Counted from the stretch's first letter, positions 1-8,458 are shown. The stretch: DNA of 64,000 bases from DASQHL01 sp963843685 (GCA_963843685.1 CAWJLO010000010.1:124001-188000); one strand, 5' to 3'. The notes: generated by a model not told the origin, from the letters alone. Numbers and translations are program-made.

Positions 1-135
1 GGCGCCTTCTACGCCGTCTGGCAGGGCGGATTTCCGCCGTCCGACTACTGGCCGCTCGGCGTCGCCCTCCTGGGCCTCGTAGCGGCAGCCGAACTGGTGC
101 TCCTGCTCCGCGCGCGCCATCTTCGAAACCTCTGA
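1..135 (+). CDS. C-terminal end of a small membrane protein (truncated by window edge)
   Basis: Frame 1 is open from the first base and stops with TGA at 133-135, giving 44 residues. The tail contains one hydrophobic stretch rich in Leu, Ala and Val (roughly residues 20-36), followed by a basic end (RARHLRNL). That looks like a last transmembrane helix with a positive cytoplasmic tail. The start lies outside the window. I do not recognise the family, so no function is proposed. It ends 36 bases before the dyad upstream of nadB. Confidence 0.5.
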   Translation, partial: GAFYAVWQGGFPPSDYWPLGVALLGLVAAAELVLLLRARHLRNL

Positions 136-171
136 CGAAGCGCCGCAGCCCATTGACCCGACCTCTCGCCT

Positions 172-198
172 GAGTTAGTGTATGTATGACACTAACTC
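172..198. promoter_or_regulatory. Perfect inverted repeat upstream of nadB, candidate operator
   Basis: GAGTTAGTGT (172-181) and its exact reverse complement ACACTAACTC (189-198) are separated by 7 bases. The dyad ends 24 bases before the nadB start, in an A/T-richer patch containing TATGTA-like hexamers that could be a -10 box. NAD synthesis genes are commonly controlled by repressors such as NrtR, NiaR or NadQ that bind palindromes at this position. I see no regulator gene here and cannot say which family, if any, applies. Confidence 0.5.
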
Positions 199-221
199 CC
201 CACCAGCGGCCGGAGGCCCAC

Positions 222-1760
222 ATGAATCAGCGCTTCGACTTCGTCATCGTCGGCTCAGGCATCGCCGGACTCTACGCCGCACTCCTCGCCCGCGGGCACG
301 GCACCGTCTGCGTGCTCACCAAGGGTGGCATCGACGAGTGCAACACGAAGTACGCGCAGGGCGGCATCGCGGCCGCCGTCGGCGCTGACGACGACCCGGA
401 GCTGCACCTTCGCGACACGATCGAGGCCGGCGCCGGCCTCGTCGACGAAGAGGCCGCCCGCATCCTCGTCGAGGCCGCCCCCGACCGCATCCACGACCTC
501 GTCGACTTCGGCGTCCCGTTCGACAGCACCGACGGCGAGGTCGCCCTCGGCCGCGAGGCCGCGCACAGCCGCAACCGCATCCTCCACGCCGGCGGCGACT
601 CCACCGGCGCCCACATCGAGATCTCGCTCAGCAACGTCGCCCGCCTCTCCCGCATCACCATCAAGGAGCACGTGCAGGCGGAGGACGTCGTCGTGGAGGA
701 CGGACGCGCCGTTGGCGTCACCGCGCTCGACACCCGCACCAACAGCACCTACCGCATCGACGCCGGCAGCGTCATCCTCGCCACCGGCGGCTGCGGCCAG
801 CTCTTCCGCGTCAGCACGAACCCGGACGTCGCCACGGCCGACGGTGTTGGCCTGGCCTACCGCGCCGGCGCGGAAGTGACGGACATGGAGTTCATCCAGT
901 TCCACCCGACGGCGCTCCGCCTCCCCGGCGTGCCCATCTTCCTCATCTCCGAGGCGGTGCGCGGCGAGGGTGGCCTCCTCCGCAACGAGGCCGGCGAGCG
1001 CTTCATGCCCGGCTACCACGAGAAGGCGGAGCTGGCGCCGCGCGACATCGTTGCCCGCGCCATCCTCAGCGAGATGAAGCGCACGGACACGACCCGCGTC
1101 TACCTCGACGTCACGCACCTGCCCGCCGCCCGCATCACGGCGCGCTTCCCGCAGATCTACCGATACTGCCTCGACCACGGCGTCGACATGACGACGCAGC
1201 CGATCCCCGTCTCGCCGGCCGCGCACTACATGATGGGCGGCGTCCGCACCGACACGTGGGGCGAGACCACGATCCGCAACCTCTACGCCTGTGGCGAGGC
1301 CGCCTGCACCGGCGTCCACGGCGCCAACCGCCTCGCCAGCAACTCGCTGCTCGAGACCGTCGTCTTTGCCAAGCGGATCGTCAAGCGCGTGACGGAGGGC
1401 AACGGCCACCCCGCAGCCGAGACCACGGACGCGCGCGAACTGCCCGCCCCGCGCAACGAGGCAGCCGGCGCGCCCGACCGCGCGTCGCTGCAGAGCCTCA
1501 TGTGGGATAAGGTGGGGATCGTCCGTGACGGCGACGGGCTCTCGCAGGCCACGCGCCAGATCGCCGCGTGGAGCGCCGCGATGCCGGCGCCGGCCGACCG
1601 CGCGTCGCACGAGCTGGCGAACATGCTGCTCGCCAGCCGCATGATGGCGGAGGCGGCCCTCATCCGCGAAGAGAGCCGCGGCGCCCACTATCGCACCGAC
1701 CATCCGCAGCCGCGCGACGAGTGGCGGCGGCACATCACGTTCCGGCAGGGCGCCGGATAG
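222..1760 (+). CDS. nadB: L-aspartate oxidase
   Basis: FAD enzyme that oxidises L-aspartate to iminoaspartate, the first step of de novo NAD synthesis in the cytoplasm. From the chosen start it has 512 residues, normal for NadB. The dinucleotide-binding GSGIAG lies at residues 11-16. Further on are the succinate-dehydrogenase/NadB-type blocks EFIQFHPTAL, HYMMGGVRTD and ANRLASNSLLE. An in-frame ATG at 186 lies inside the upstream dyad. ATG 222 is preferred because GGAGG (212-216) sits 5 bases before it. nadC follows after 16 bases, so the two are probably co-transcribed. No nadA (quinolinate synthase) is present in the window. Confidence 0.95.
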   Translation: MNQRFDFVIVGSGIAGLYAALLARGHGTVCVLTKGGIDECNTKYAQGGIAAAVGADDDPELHLRDTIEAGAGLVDEEAARILVEAAPDRIHDLVDFGVPFDSTDGEVALGREAAHSRNRILHAGGDSTGAHIEISLSNVARLSRITIKEHVQAEDVVVEDGRAVGVTALDTRTNSTYRIDAGSVILATGGCGQLFRVSTNPDVATADGVGLAYRAGAEVTDMEFIQFHPTALRLPGVPIFLISEAVRGEGGLLRNEAGERFMPGYHEKAELAPRDIVARAILSEMKRTDTTRVYLDVTHLPAARITARFPQIYRYCLDHGVDMTTQPIPVSPAAHYMMGGVRTDTWGETTIRNLYACGEAACTGVHGANRLASNSLLETVVFAKRIVKRVTEGNGHPAAETTDARELPAPRNEAAGAPDRASLQSLMWDKVGIVRDGDGLSQATRQIAAWSAAMPAPADRASHELANMLLASRMMAEAALIREESRGAHYRTDHPQPRDEWRRHITFRQGAG

Positions 1761-1776
1761 CAAGAAGCGGACTCCG

Positions 1777-2652
1777 ATGCCTGAAATGACAGTCACTCCC
1801 CCGCCGCCGCACGTCATCGACCGGGCGGTGCGCGCGGCGCTGGAGGAAGACGGCGCGGCCGACGACGTCACGACACGCGCCGTCGTGCAGCCGCAGCAGT
1901 GGGGACGCGGCGTCTTCGTCGCCAAGGACGCCGGCGTCGTCGCCGGGCTGCCCGTCGCCGCCGCGGCGATGTGTGCCCTCGACGATACGGTGTCCTTCGA
2001 CACGATGGTGGAAGACGGCGAGCGCGTCTCCGCGGGGGAGGAGCTGGCCGAGGTCGAGGGGCCGATGACGTCGCTGCTCGCCGCCGAGCGCGTCGCCCTC
2101 AACTTCCTCCAGCGGCTCTCCGGCATCGCCACCGCCACTCGTGAGTACGTCGACATCGTCACCGGCACCCGCGCCCGCATCCTGGATACCCGCAAGACGA
2201 CGCCTGGTCTCCGCGCGCTGGAGCGCTACGCCGTACGGGCGGGCGGCGGCTTCAACCACCGTTTCAACCTGTCGTCGGGCGTGCTGATCAAGGACAACCA
2301 CATAGCGGCAGCGAAGGCCCGCGGCCTGACGGACGTCGGCGACGTCGTGACGCTCGCCCGCGCCACTGTCCCGCACACGATGCGCGTCGAAGTGGAGGTG
2401 ACCAACGTCGAGCAGCTCAACGAGGCACTGCAGGGTGGAGCCGACATCGTCCTGCTCGACAACATGGGCGTCGAGGAGATACGCCAGTGCGTGGCCATCG
2501 TCGCCGGCCGCGCGCAGATCGAGGTGTCCGGCGGCGTCTCGCTCGGCAACGTGCGCCAGATCGCGGAGACAGGCGTCGACTTCATCTCCGTCGGCCGCCT
2601 CACGCACTCGGCGCTCGCACTGGACATCAGCCTGGACGTCGGCGGCGCCTGA
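1777..2652 (+). CDS. nadC: Nicotinate-nucleotide pyrophosphorylase (quinolinate phosphoribosyltransferase)
   Basis: Converts quinolinate and PRPP to nicotinate mononucleotide, releasing CO2; it acts downstream of NadB. It has 291 residues, the usual length. Diagnostic blocks are ALNFLQRLSGIAT, DTRKTTPGLR (substrate-binding Arg and Lys residues), the SSGVLIKDNHI segment and the C-terminal barrel strands ending in FISVGRLTHS. It follows nadB by 16 bases. Its TGA overlaps the ATG of the next gene (TGATG), so translation of the three genes is probably coupled. Confidence 0.95.
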   Translation: MPEMTVTPPPPHVIDRAVRAALEEDGAADDVTTRAVVQPQQWGRGVFVAKDAGVVAGLPVAAAAMCALDDTVSFDTMVEDGERVSAGEELAEVEGPMTSLLAAERVALNFLQRLSGIATATREYVDIVTGTRARILDTRKTTPGLRALERYAVRAGGGFNHRFNLSSGVLIKDNHIAAAKARGLTDVGDVVTLARATVPHTMRVEVEVTNVEQLNEALQGGADIVLLDNMGVEEIRQCVAIVAGRAQIEVSGGVSLGNVRQIAETGVDFISVGRLTHSALALDISLDVGGA

Positions 2653-3200
2653 TGTCGCAGATCGTCATCGTGAGCGGACCCTCGGGCGCCGGCAAGAGCA
2701 GCGTCTGCGAAGCCCTCTGTGAGCGCTACGACCGCACCGTGCACCTTGAGACCGACCACTTCTTCTTCGAGGCGATCCGCATGGGCCGCATCAACCCGAT
2801 GCACCCGGAGTCCGGCGCGCAGAACCGCATGATCACGCGCGCCGCTGCGCGGGCGGCGACGGCGTTCGCGCAGGATCTGTTCGCCGTCTTCATCGACGGC
2901 GTCATCGGACCCCACCTGCTGCCGATCTATCTCGAGGAGCTGAAGCCGGCCGGCGTCCCCGTCCAGTTCGTGCTGCTCATGCCATCGCTGGAGACCACGC
3001 TCGCTCGCGTCGCCCCGCGCCCGTCCGACCGCCAGATGGCGGAGCACGAGCACCGCGAGCTGCACCGCCAGTTCACCGAGCACGGCCCCTTCGCCGGCTG
3101 CACGATCGACAACAGCAACCTGACCGCGCAACAGACGGCCGATCTCGTCATGGAGGCGTGCGGCCGCGGCGACTGCCTCATCTGGTCGCCGGAGCGCTAG
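2652..3200 (+). CDS. P-loop NTPase, small-molecule or nucleotide kinase-like
   Basis: A 182-residue protein starting at the ATG that overlaps the nadC stop. It opens with a Walker A loop (GPSGAGKSS, residues 8-16), followed by LETDHFFFEAIRMGRINP, which resembles the substrate-binding segment of chloramphenicol phosphotransferase, zeta-toxin and shikimate/gluconate kinase-type folds. An Arg-containing lid region (RPSDRQMAEHEHRELHRQF) lies near residue 120. The substrate cannot be named. Its position after nadC could hint at a nucleotide or cofactor substrate, but this is only context. It converges with dtd; the two stop codons share CTAG. Confidence 0.75.
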   Translation: MSQIVIVSGPSGAGKSSVCEALCERYDRTVHLETDHFFFEAIRMGRINPMHPESGAQNRMITRAAARAATAFAQDLFAVFIDGVIGPHLLPIYLEELKPAGVPVQFVLLMPSLETTLARVAPRPSDRQMAEHEHRELHRQFTEHGPFAGCTIDNSNLTAQQTADLVMEACGRGDCLIWSPER

Positions 3201-3661
3201 CCCCGCCTCGGCCGCTCCAGCTCGTCGCTGTCGACGACCACCGTCACCGGCCCGTCGTTCACCAGGTCGACCTGCATCATCGCACCGAAGCGCCCCGTCT
3301 CCACGGGGATCCCGAGGCCGCGCAGTTCGTCGGCGAAGGCGTCGCACAGTGGCGCGGCGATCTCCGGCGCGGCCGCGGCGACGAAGCTCGGCCGGCGCCC
3401 CTTCCGCACGTCCGCCAGCAGCGTGAACTGCGACACCACCAGCGCCGCCCCGCCCGTGTCCAGCAGCGAGCGATCGAAGCGCCCCTCCGCGTCCGGAAAC
3501 AGCCTCATTTCGGCGCACTTGCGGGCAAGGCGCCGAGCCGTGGCCGCATCGTCGCCCTCGGCGACCCCCGCGAGCAGCAAGAGACCCGGGCCGATTGCGC
3601 CGACCGTCTCGCCATCGACGGTCACGCTCGCCCGGGTCACGCGCTGGATGACAACCCGCAC
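3197..3661 (-). CDS. dtd: D-aminoacyl-tRNA deacylase
   Basis: Hydrolyses D-aminoacyl-tRNAs (and Gly-tRNA-Ala), a translation quality-control step. It has 154 residues, close to the bacterial DTD norm. The hallmark SQFTL motif places Thr80 where the family's conserved Thr lies, and the Gly-cisPro motif appears as NDGPVT near the C terminus. The N terminus MRVVIQRV is typical. It lies 3 bases downstream of the fmdB-like gene on the same strand and ends back to back with the kinase gene. Confidence 0.95.
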   Translation of the reverse strand: MRVVIQRVTRASVTVDGETVGAIGPGLLLLAGVAEGDDAATARRLARKCAEMRLFPDAEGRFDRSLLDTGGAALVVSQFTLLADVRKGRRPSFVAAAAPEIAAPLCDAFADELRGLGIPVETGRFGAMMQVDLVNDGPVTVVVDSDELERPRRG

Positions 3662-3664
3662 CGC

Positions 3665-4018
3665 CTAGCCGGCGGCGGCCGTCTCGGTCGACGTTGTGGT
3701 CGTCTTCTTGTCGTCGGCCTTGGGAGCAGCAGCTTCCGTGCCGTGGGTGTGGCCGTCGGGGCCGTGGCTGTGTCCGCCGTCGGCTGCGGGCGTTGTCGCC
3801 GTCGCTGGCGCGGCCGGGGTCGATGCGCCGCTGTCGCTGCCTCGATTGTCCGTCTTGTAGAACCCGCTGCCCTTGAACACGACCGGTGGCGCGAACAGCA
3901 TGCGCTGCGCCTTCGTCTTGCCGCAGAACTGGCACTTCTGGCGCGCCGGCGCGTCGAAGCCCTCGCGCTTCTCGTAGCGCTTGCCGCAGCTCTCACATGC
4001 GTATTCGTACGTTGGCAC
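3665..4018 (-). CDS. FmdB-type zinc-ribbon protein with His-rich tail
   Basis: A 117-residue protein with a GTG start and GGAGGT placed 9 bases upstream. The N-terminal 45 residues are a classic FmdB-family zinc ribbon: MPTYEYACESCG, then CQFCG, with cysteines 8, 11, 29 and 32, followed by the PPVVFKGSGFYKTD signature. The rest is a low-complexity Ala/Thr/Pro tail containing HSHGPDGHTHG, which could bind metal. FmdB proteins are small putative regulators; their molecular role is poorly known. dtd follows after 3 bases, so they form a two-gene unit. Confidence 0.85.
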   Translation of the reverse strand: MPTYEYACESCGKRYEKREGFDAPARQKCQFCGKTKAQRMLFAPPVVFKGSGFYKTDNRGSDSGASTPAAPATATTPAADGGHSHGPDGHTHGTEAAAPKADDKKTTTTSTETAAAG

Positions 4019-4129
4019 TTCGCGGGACCTCCGGCCTGTCGTGGGATTCTCTTAAAGTCTAGCTGTCCGGTCAGGAATGCGGCAAGCGCTTCGACAACGG
4101 TGCGCCGGGCCTCAACTCTTCGCGCGCCG

Positions 4130-4135
4130 TATAGT
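4130..4135 (+). promoter_or_regulatory. -10 element of a probable leaderless tlpA promoter
   Basis: TATAGT lies exactly 6 bases before the tlpA ATG at 4142, so transcription would begin at or next to the A of the start codon. No Shine-Dalgarno sequence precedes the ATG and no convincing -35 box is visible. The same geometry recurs upstream of several other genes in this window. Confidence 0.4.
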
Positions 4136-4141
4136 GAGACG

Positions 4142-4796
4142 ATGGCGCTCGAACCCGGCACTCCGTCCGCGCCGCCTCCGATCCCACCACCCCGGCGATC
4201 ACTGATCGAGCAACCGCTCGTCCGCCTCGCTCTCGCCGCCCTGCTGCTCGGCGTACTCGGCGGCGTCGCGCTCGCCGTCCGATCGTCCCGCGGCGGCGAC
4301 CAGAGCCCGGCCGCCGTCGTCACCGGCACGCCGCCGTCCGACGCTGGCCTCGGCCCGATAGGGGGCGACAAGCCGGTCCTTCAACAGCCGGCGCCCGACT
4401 TCGCCCTCCGCGACGCCGACGGCCAGGTCGTCAAGCTCAGCGACTACCGCGGCAAGGTCGTCTGGGTGAACTTCTGGGCGACCTGGTGCATCCCCTGCCG
4501 CAAGGAGCTCCCCGACATCCAGACCCTGAGCGACGAGTTGAGCGCAAAGGGGCTGGTCGTGCTGACCGTGAACTACAAGGAGGGCGTCGCTGACGCGAAG
4601 GACTTCTTCGCCGCAGCACGACGTCAGCCTGCCTCTGCTGCTGGACACGAGCGGCTCCGTCTACGACGAATACAAGCTCACCGGCCTGCCGGACAGCTTC
4701 TTCGTCGACCGCGACGGCATCCTCCGCGCGCAGCAATACGGCTCGTTCACGCCGGAAACCATGCGCCAGCGTCTCGCCGCCGCCGGCCTCCAGTAG
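4142..4796 (+). CDS. tlpA: TlpA-like membrane-anchored thioredoxin, frameshifted near codon 157
   Basis: Thiol-disulfide oxidoreductase of the TlpA/ResA type, acting outside the membrane in disulfide reduction or cytochrome maturation. Residues 26-46 form an N-terminal membrane anchor. A Pro/Ala linker leads to an AhpC/TSA-thioredoxin domain (APDFALRDADGQVVKLSDYRGK) with active site WCIPC (Cys116, Cys119). The initial frame degenerates after KDFF near 4610. The +1 frame then resumes a good thioredoxin end (LPLLLDTSGSVYDEYKLTG, then a cis-Pro LPDSFFVDRDG) and stops at 4794-4796. The span is 3n+1 bases, so one extra base explains it. It could be a recent mutation or an assembly error. Confidence 0.8.
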
Positions 4797-4800
4797 GCTG

Positions 4801-6024
4801 CTAGCCCAGCGCATCCTTCACGACACGCCCGCGCTGCACCACCAGCCGCACGTTGCCCGCATCGACGAGCACGCCGATGTCCGCCAGCGGGTCGCCGGCG
4901 ACGAGCACCAGGTCCGCATCCTTCCCCGTCTCGAGCGTGCCGATGCGGTCCTCCATGTTGAAGAGCTGCGCGTTCGTGCGCGTCGCGCTCACGATCGCTT
5001 CCATCGGACCGAACTGCTTCGCCTTTTCGACCAGCTCCGCCGCCCGGCGCCGCTGCCGTGGGCCGAGCAGGTCGGATCCGGAGCCGATGCGGACGCCGGC
5101 CGCCCGTGCTGTCTCGACACTGCCCCGCATCTCGCCGCGCACCAGCTCCATCTTGCGTCGGCTGAACTCCGGTATCGCCTCGACCCGCGAGAGCAGCTCC
5201 AGGATCACGAGCGTCGGCACCAGGTAGGCCTCCTGCCGCGCCATGCGCTTCGCCAGCGTCTCGTTGAGGATGCTGCCGTGCTCGATTGACCGCACGCCTG
5301 CATCGAGCGCGTTCGCGATCGCGCCCGGCGTGTGGCAGTGCGCCAGCACGTACGTCCCGAACGCGCGCGCCTCGTGCACCGCTGCCGCCATCTCGTCGAC
5401 GGTGAACTGCAGGCTCTCCAGCGGGTCGTTCGGCGACATCACGCCGCCCGACGCCATCAGTTTCACCTGCGTCGCGCCGCGCCGGATCTGCGTCCGCGCC
5501 GCTCGGCGTACCTCGTCCGGCCCGTCGCAGATCTCCGTGTGCGCCACCAGCCCCGGGATCGACGGCACGGCGACGTCGCTCCATCGGCTGCGGTGGTCGC
5601 CGTGCCCGCCCGTCTGCGACAGGAACGAGCCCGACGGCAGGATCCGCGGCCCGGGGATCTGGCCCTCCGCGACCGCCAGCGCGTACGCGGGATCGAGGCC
5701 GCCGGCGTCCCGCACCGTCGTGAACCCCTCGTCCAACGCGATGCGGATGTTCTCGACGACCTTCAGCACGTAGCTCACGTGGCTCTCGGGCTGCTCGTTG
5801 TCGCCCATCGCCGTCAGCCCGAAGTGCACGTGCGCGTCGGTGAGCCCCGGCATCAGCGTCATGCCCCCGCAATCGATCGTGCGCGCTCCGTCCGGCGCCG
5901 CGATCTCGCCCGCGCCCGCGATCCGCGTGACGCGCCCCTCCTCCGCCAGCACGCTGACGTGCGGCCGCGGGCCCGCACCCGTACCATCGATCAGCGTCGC
6001 GTCGTTCAGCAGCAGCGATGTCAT
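4801..6024 (-). CDS. Metal-dependent amidohydrolase (imidazolonepropionase/prolidase-like)
   Basis: A 407-residue TIM-barrel amidohydrolase. Metal-binding HVH follows GLTDAH near residue 65; a KLMASGGV block carries the Lys that is usually carboxylated; AHCHTPGAIANAL, a His in RSIEHGS and SGSDLLG supply the remaining metal ligands. The C-terminal ADLVLVAGDPLADI is the usual return to the beta-sandwich. Family members hydrolyse cyclic amides, dipeptides or related C-N bonds; the substrate cannot be read here. It is the last gene of a three-gene minus-strand unit and lies 10 bases after the small membrane protein. Confidence 0.85.
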   Translation of the reverse strand: MTSLLLNDATLIDGTGAGPRPHVSVLAEEGRVTRIAGAGEIAAPDGARTIDCGGMTLMPGLTDAHVHFGLTAMGDNEQPESHVSYVLKVVENIRIALDEGFTTVRDAGGLDPAYALAVAEGQIPGPRILPSGSFLSQTGGHGDHRSRWSDVAVPSIPGLVAHTEICDGPDEVRRAARTQIRRGATQVKLMASGGVMSPNDPLESLQFTVDEMAAAVHEARAFGTYVLAHCHTPGAIANALDAGVRSIEHGSILNETLAKRMARQEAYLVPTLVILELLSRVEAIPEFSRRKMELVRGEMRGSVETARAAGVRIGSGSDLLGPRQRRRAAELVEKAKQFGPMEAIVSATRTNAQLFNMEDRIGTLETGKDADLVLVAGDPLADIGVLVDAGNVRLVVQRGRVVKDALG

Positions 6025-6034
6025 GCGCGGCCTT

Positions 6035-6418
6035 TCAGTACGTGCCGGGCGAATCGACGCCCTCGTAGAGCTTGAACGCGTTCTGGTCGATGCCGATCTG
6101 GAACGAATACGTCTTGAACTCCGGGAAGTCGAACCGCCGCGTGTACAAGACCTTCCCCGATGCGTCCGTCACGGTGAAGTCCTGCGGAAACTGCCCCGGT
6201 TTCACGAGCAACGTCTGCTGGGCGCCCGGAGCGAAGTCCGTCACGCGCCCGTCGTCGAGCTTGAGGACCATCGTCTGTTGCGTGAGATTCTGGAACGCCA
6301 GTCCGCGCTCCTTGCCCGCCTGACCGCCGAAGATCAGCCACCCGACGAGCGCCGCCATCGCCAGCGCGAAGATCACCATGCCGGCGACGAGGCCGGTGCC
6401 TGCCGGCAGCTTACGCAC
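6035..6418 (-). CDS. Single-pass membrane protein of unknown function
   Basis: A 127-residue protein with one N-terminal transmembrane helix (about residues 9-31, GLVAGMVIFALAMAALVGW). A predicted beta-rich extracytoplasmic domain follows: LAFQNLTQQTMVLKLDDGRV, then an FTVTDASGKVLYTR segment. I do not recognise a named family. Its start overlaps the end of the enolase-superfamily gene by 8 bases and it precedes the amidohydrolase by 10 bases, so it is translationally linked to both. Confidence 0.65.
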   Translation of the reverse strand: MRKLPAGTGLVAGMVIFALAMAALVGWLIFGGQAGKERGLAFQNLTQQTMVLKLDDGRVTDFAPGAQQTLLVKPGQFPQDFTVTDASGKVLYTRRFDFPEFKTYSFQIGIDQNAFKLYEGVDSPGTY

Positions 6419-7526
6419 GCTCGATCGCCTTCAGCCGCTGCTCGTCCAGCTCAACCCCCAGCCCCGGCTTGTCCGGCACGTGCAGGTAGCCGTCTTTGTC
6501 GATCTTGAAGGGCTCGGTCAGCATGAAGTCCCGATACTCCGGCAACCAGTTCGGTGGATCGTACGGGAACTCGATGAACGGACAATTGGAGACGGACGCC
6601 GCCACCTGCAGGTTCGCCGCGAGCCCCAGCCCGTTGGTCCACGTGTGCGGCGCGAAGAGCGCGCCCGCCGCCTCCGCCATGCCCGCAACCTTCTTCGCCA
6701 CCGTCACGCCGCCGGCGAACGTGCAGTCCGGCTGGTACACGTCGAAGCACTTCTTGTCGAAGTAGACCTGGAACTCGTGCAGCCCCGCGTTCAGCTCACC
6801 GCCGGCGATGCGCACCGTCGTGTTCTCCCGCAATTCCGCGAAGCCATCATAGTCGTACGCGTACAGCGGCTCCTCGATCCAGAAGACGTCGTAGCGCTCC
6901 AGCTCGCGGACGACGGTCCGCGCCGTCTTCAGGTCCCACGCGCCCTCGCGGCGGTCGCCCGGCAGGTACCACCCCCAATTCCCGTCGACCATGATCGTCA
7001 TCGTGTCGCCGACCGCCTTCCGCACCGCGTCCAGCGTCCTCAGATCGACACGCCAGTCCGGGTTGTGGAAGCGCAGCTTCACCGCCTTGAACCCCTCATC
7101 GCGGATCTTCAGCACGTCCTCGACCCGCTGCTCCAGCCCGTGGATCTCGCCCGTCGAGCAGTACGCCAGCAGCTTGTCGTTCTTCCCGCCCAGCAGCTTC
7201 GAAAGCGGCACCCCCGCCTTCTTCGCCGCGATGTCCCACAGCGCCACCTCGATCGGCCACGGCCGGCCCATGAAGTGCGCGATGCCCCGCAGCAGGTGCC
7301 AGTGCTCCTCGATCGCCAGCGGGTCCTTGCCGATGAACAGCCCGGCCGCCGTGTTCAGCCGCGTCAGCACCCCGCCGGCGCCGATGCCCGTGATCCCCTC
7401 GTCCGTGTGGATCTCGACCACCGTCACGTCCTGCGTCCGCTCCGGGAAGGGCCGCCACGTCGGGTGGAAGGGGTGGTCCGTCTGGTCGAGCACGAAGCGG
7501 CGGGTGCGGACGTCGGTGATCTTCAC
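6411..7526 (-). CDS. Mandelate racemase/muconate lactonizing enzyme family protein (enolase superfamily)
   Basis: A 371-residue enolase-superfamily enzyme; these abstract a proton alpha to a carboxylate using Mg2+. The N-terminal capping domain (residues 1-125) is followed by a barrel with KAVKLRFHN (KxK-like base position), metal ligands in MVDGNWGW (Asp), FWIEEPL (Glu) and IAGGEL (Glu), and FAPHTWTNGLG with the His base. The pattern resembles sugar-acid dehydratases and racemases, but the substrate is not deducible. It heads an operon with a membrane protein and an amidohydrolase, suggesting catabolism of a carboxylated compound. Confidence 0.88.
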   Translation of the reverse strand: MKITDVRTRRFVLDQTDHPFHPTWRPFPERTQDVTVVEIHTDEGITGIGAGGVLTRLNTAAGLFIGKDPLAIEEHWHLLRGIAHFMGRPWPIEVALWDIAAKKAGVPLSKLLGGKNDKLLAYCSTGEIHGLEQRVEDVLKIRDEGFKAVKLRFHNPDWRVDLRTLDAVRKAVGDTMTIMVDGNWGWYLPGDRREGAWDLKTARTVVRELERYDVFWIEEPLYAYDYDGFAELRENTTVRIAGGELNAGLHEFQVYFDKKCFDVYQPDCTFAGGVTVAKKVAGMAEAAGALFAPHTWTNGLGLAANLQVAASVSNCPFIEFPYDPPNWLPEYRDFMLTEPFKIDKDGYLHVPDKPGLGVELDEQRLKAIERA

Positions 7527-7721
7527 GGGGTCTCCCTTGCGAATCTGTGAGAGCGGCGCACGGGAGCTTACCGCGAGCCGCCGCCGGGATCGAAGCCCTG
7601 CCCCGCGGACGCTCCCGCACCGATCCCTGCCACCGGAATTGCGAGCATCCGCCCTTCAGGATGAGCGCGACGCGCGCCGATACTCCCCCAAGGCCGTCTC
7701 GCACGGACGGAGATGCATCGG

Positions 7722-8330
7722 ATGGGCGCTATGCACGACCCGCTGGATCCGGAGAGCGCGCAGCTTCAGGCGACGGTCGCCGCGCTGCAGCAGGCGATGA
7801 GCGTCTGGGACCCGCACAACTACCAGCACTGCGTCCGCACCGCGGAGTACGCCGCCGCGCTCTGTGAGGAGCTGGACATCCTCGGCGACGAGGCCGAGGA
7901 GGTCCGCGTCGGCGCCCTGTTCCACGACGTCGGCAAGATGGTCGTCGACCTGGCCATCCTCCGCAAGCCGGAGAGCTTCGACGACGACGAGTGGCGCCAC
8001 ATCAAGGTCCACCCCGCGGCCGGCGCCGAGATGCTGGCCCGCATACTGCCCCAGACCGTCGTCGACTGCGCCGAGTACCACCACGAGCAGCCCGACGGCC
8101 GCGGCTACCCCCACCAGCTCACCGAAGATCGGATCCCCGTGGCTGCGCTCATCTGCCGCGTCGCAGACGTGCTGGACTCGCTGACCACCGACCAGAGCTT
8201 CCGCCCGGCGATGTCGCTCGAAGAGGCCCTGCATGAACTCCGGGACGGCGCCGGCACCCGCTACTCAGAGCGCGTCGTCGTCGCCCTCTTCGCCCAGGTC
8301 GAGCGCCGCCACTTCCGCCCCGCCGCCTGA
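7722..8330 (+). CDS. HD-GYP domain phosphodiesterase
   Basis: A 203-residue stand-alone HD-GYP domain, a family that typically hydrolyses cyclic-di-GMP. The metal-binding HD doublet is intact (FHDVGK, His68-Asp69), followed by HIKVHP, the HH pair at 120-121 and the RGYP signature at 127-130. ATGs at 7713 and 7722 are both in frame. I chose 7722 because GGAG lies 9 bases upstream, whereas it abuts the 7713 codon. No receiver or sensor domain is attached. A second HD-GYP gene 5.5 kb away has lost the HD residues. Confidence 0.88.
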   Translation: MGAMHDPLDPESAQLQATVAALQQAMSVWDPHNYQHCVRTAEYAAALCEELDILGDEAEEVRVGALFHDVGKMVVDLAILRKPESFDDDEWRHIKVHPAAGAEMLARILPQTVVDCAEYHHEQPDGRGYPHQLTEDRIPVAALICRVADVLDSLTTDQSFRPAMSLEEALHELRDGAGTRYSERVVVALFAQVERRHFRPAA

Positions 8331-8458
8331 TACCTTCGCCTCCGGATTCCTCGCGTCGCTTGGAGTAGGGGTGCGCGCCACGACTTCGGTATACGCTCGT
8401 TCGCGAGCCAGGCTAGGCGACGGATATCACTGGTGCGAGGAGACTACGGTGCGGTCAG

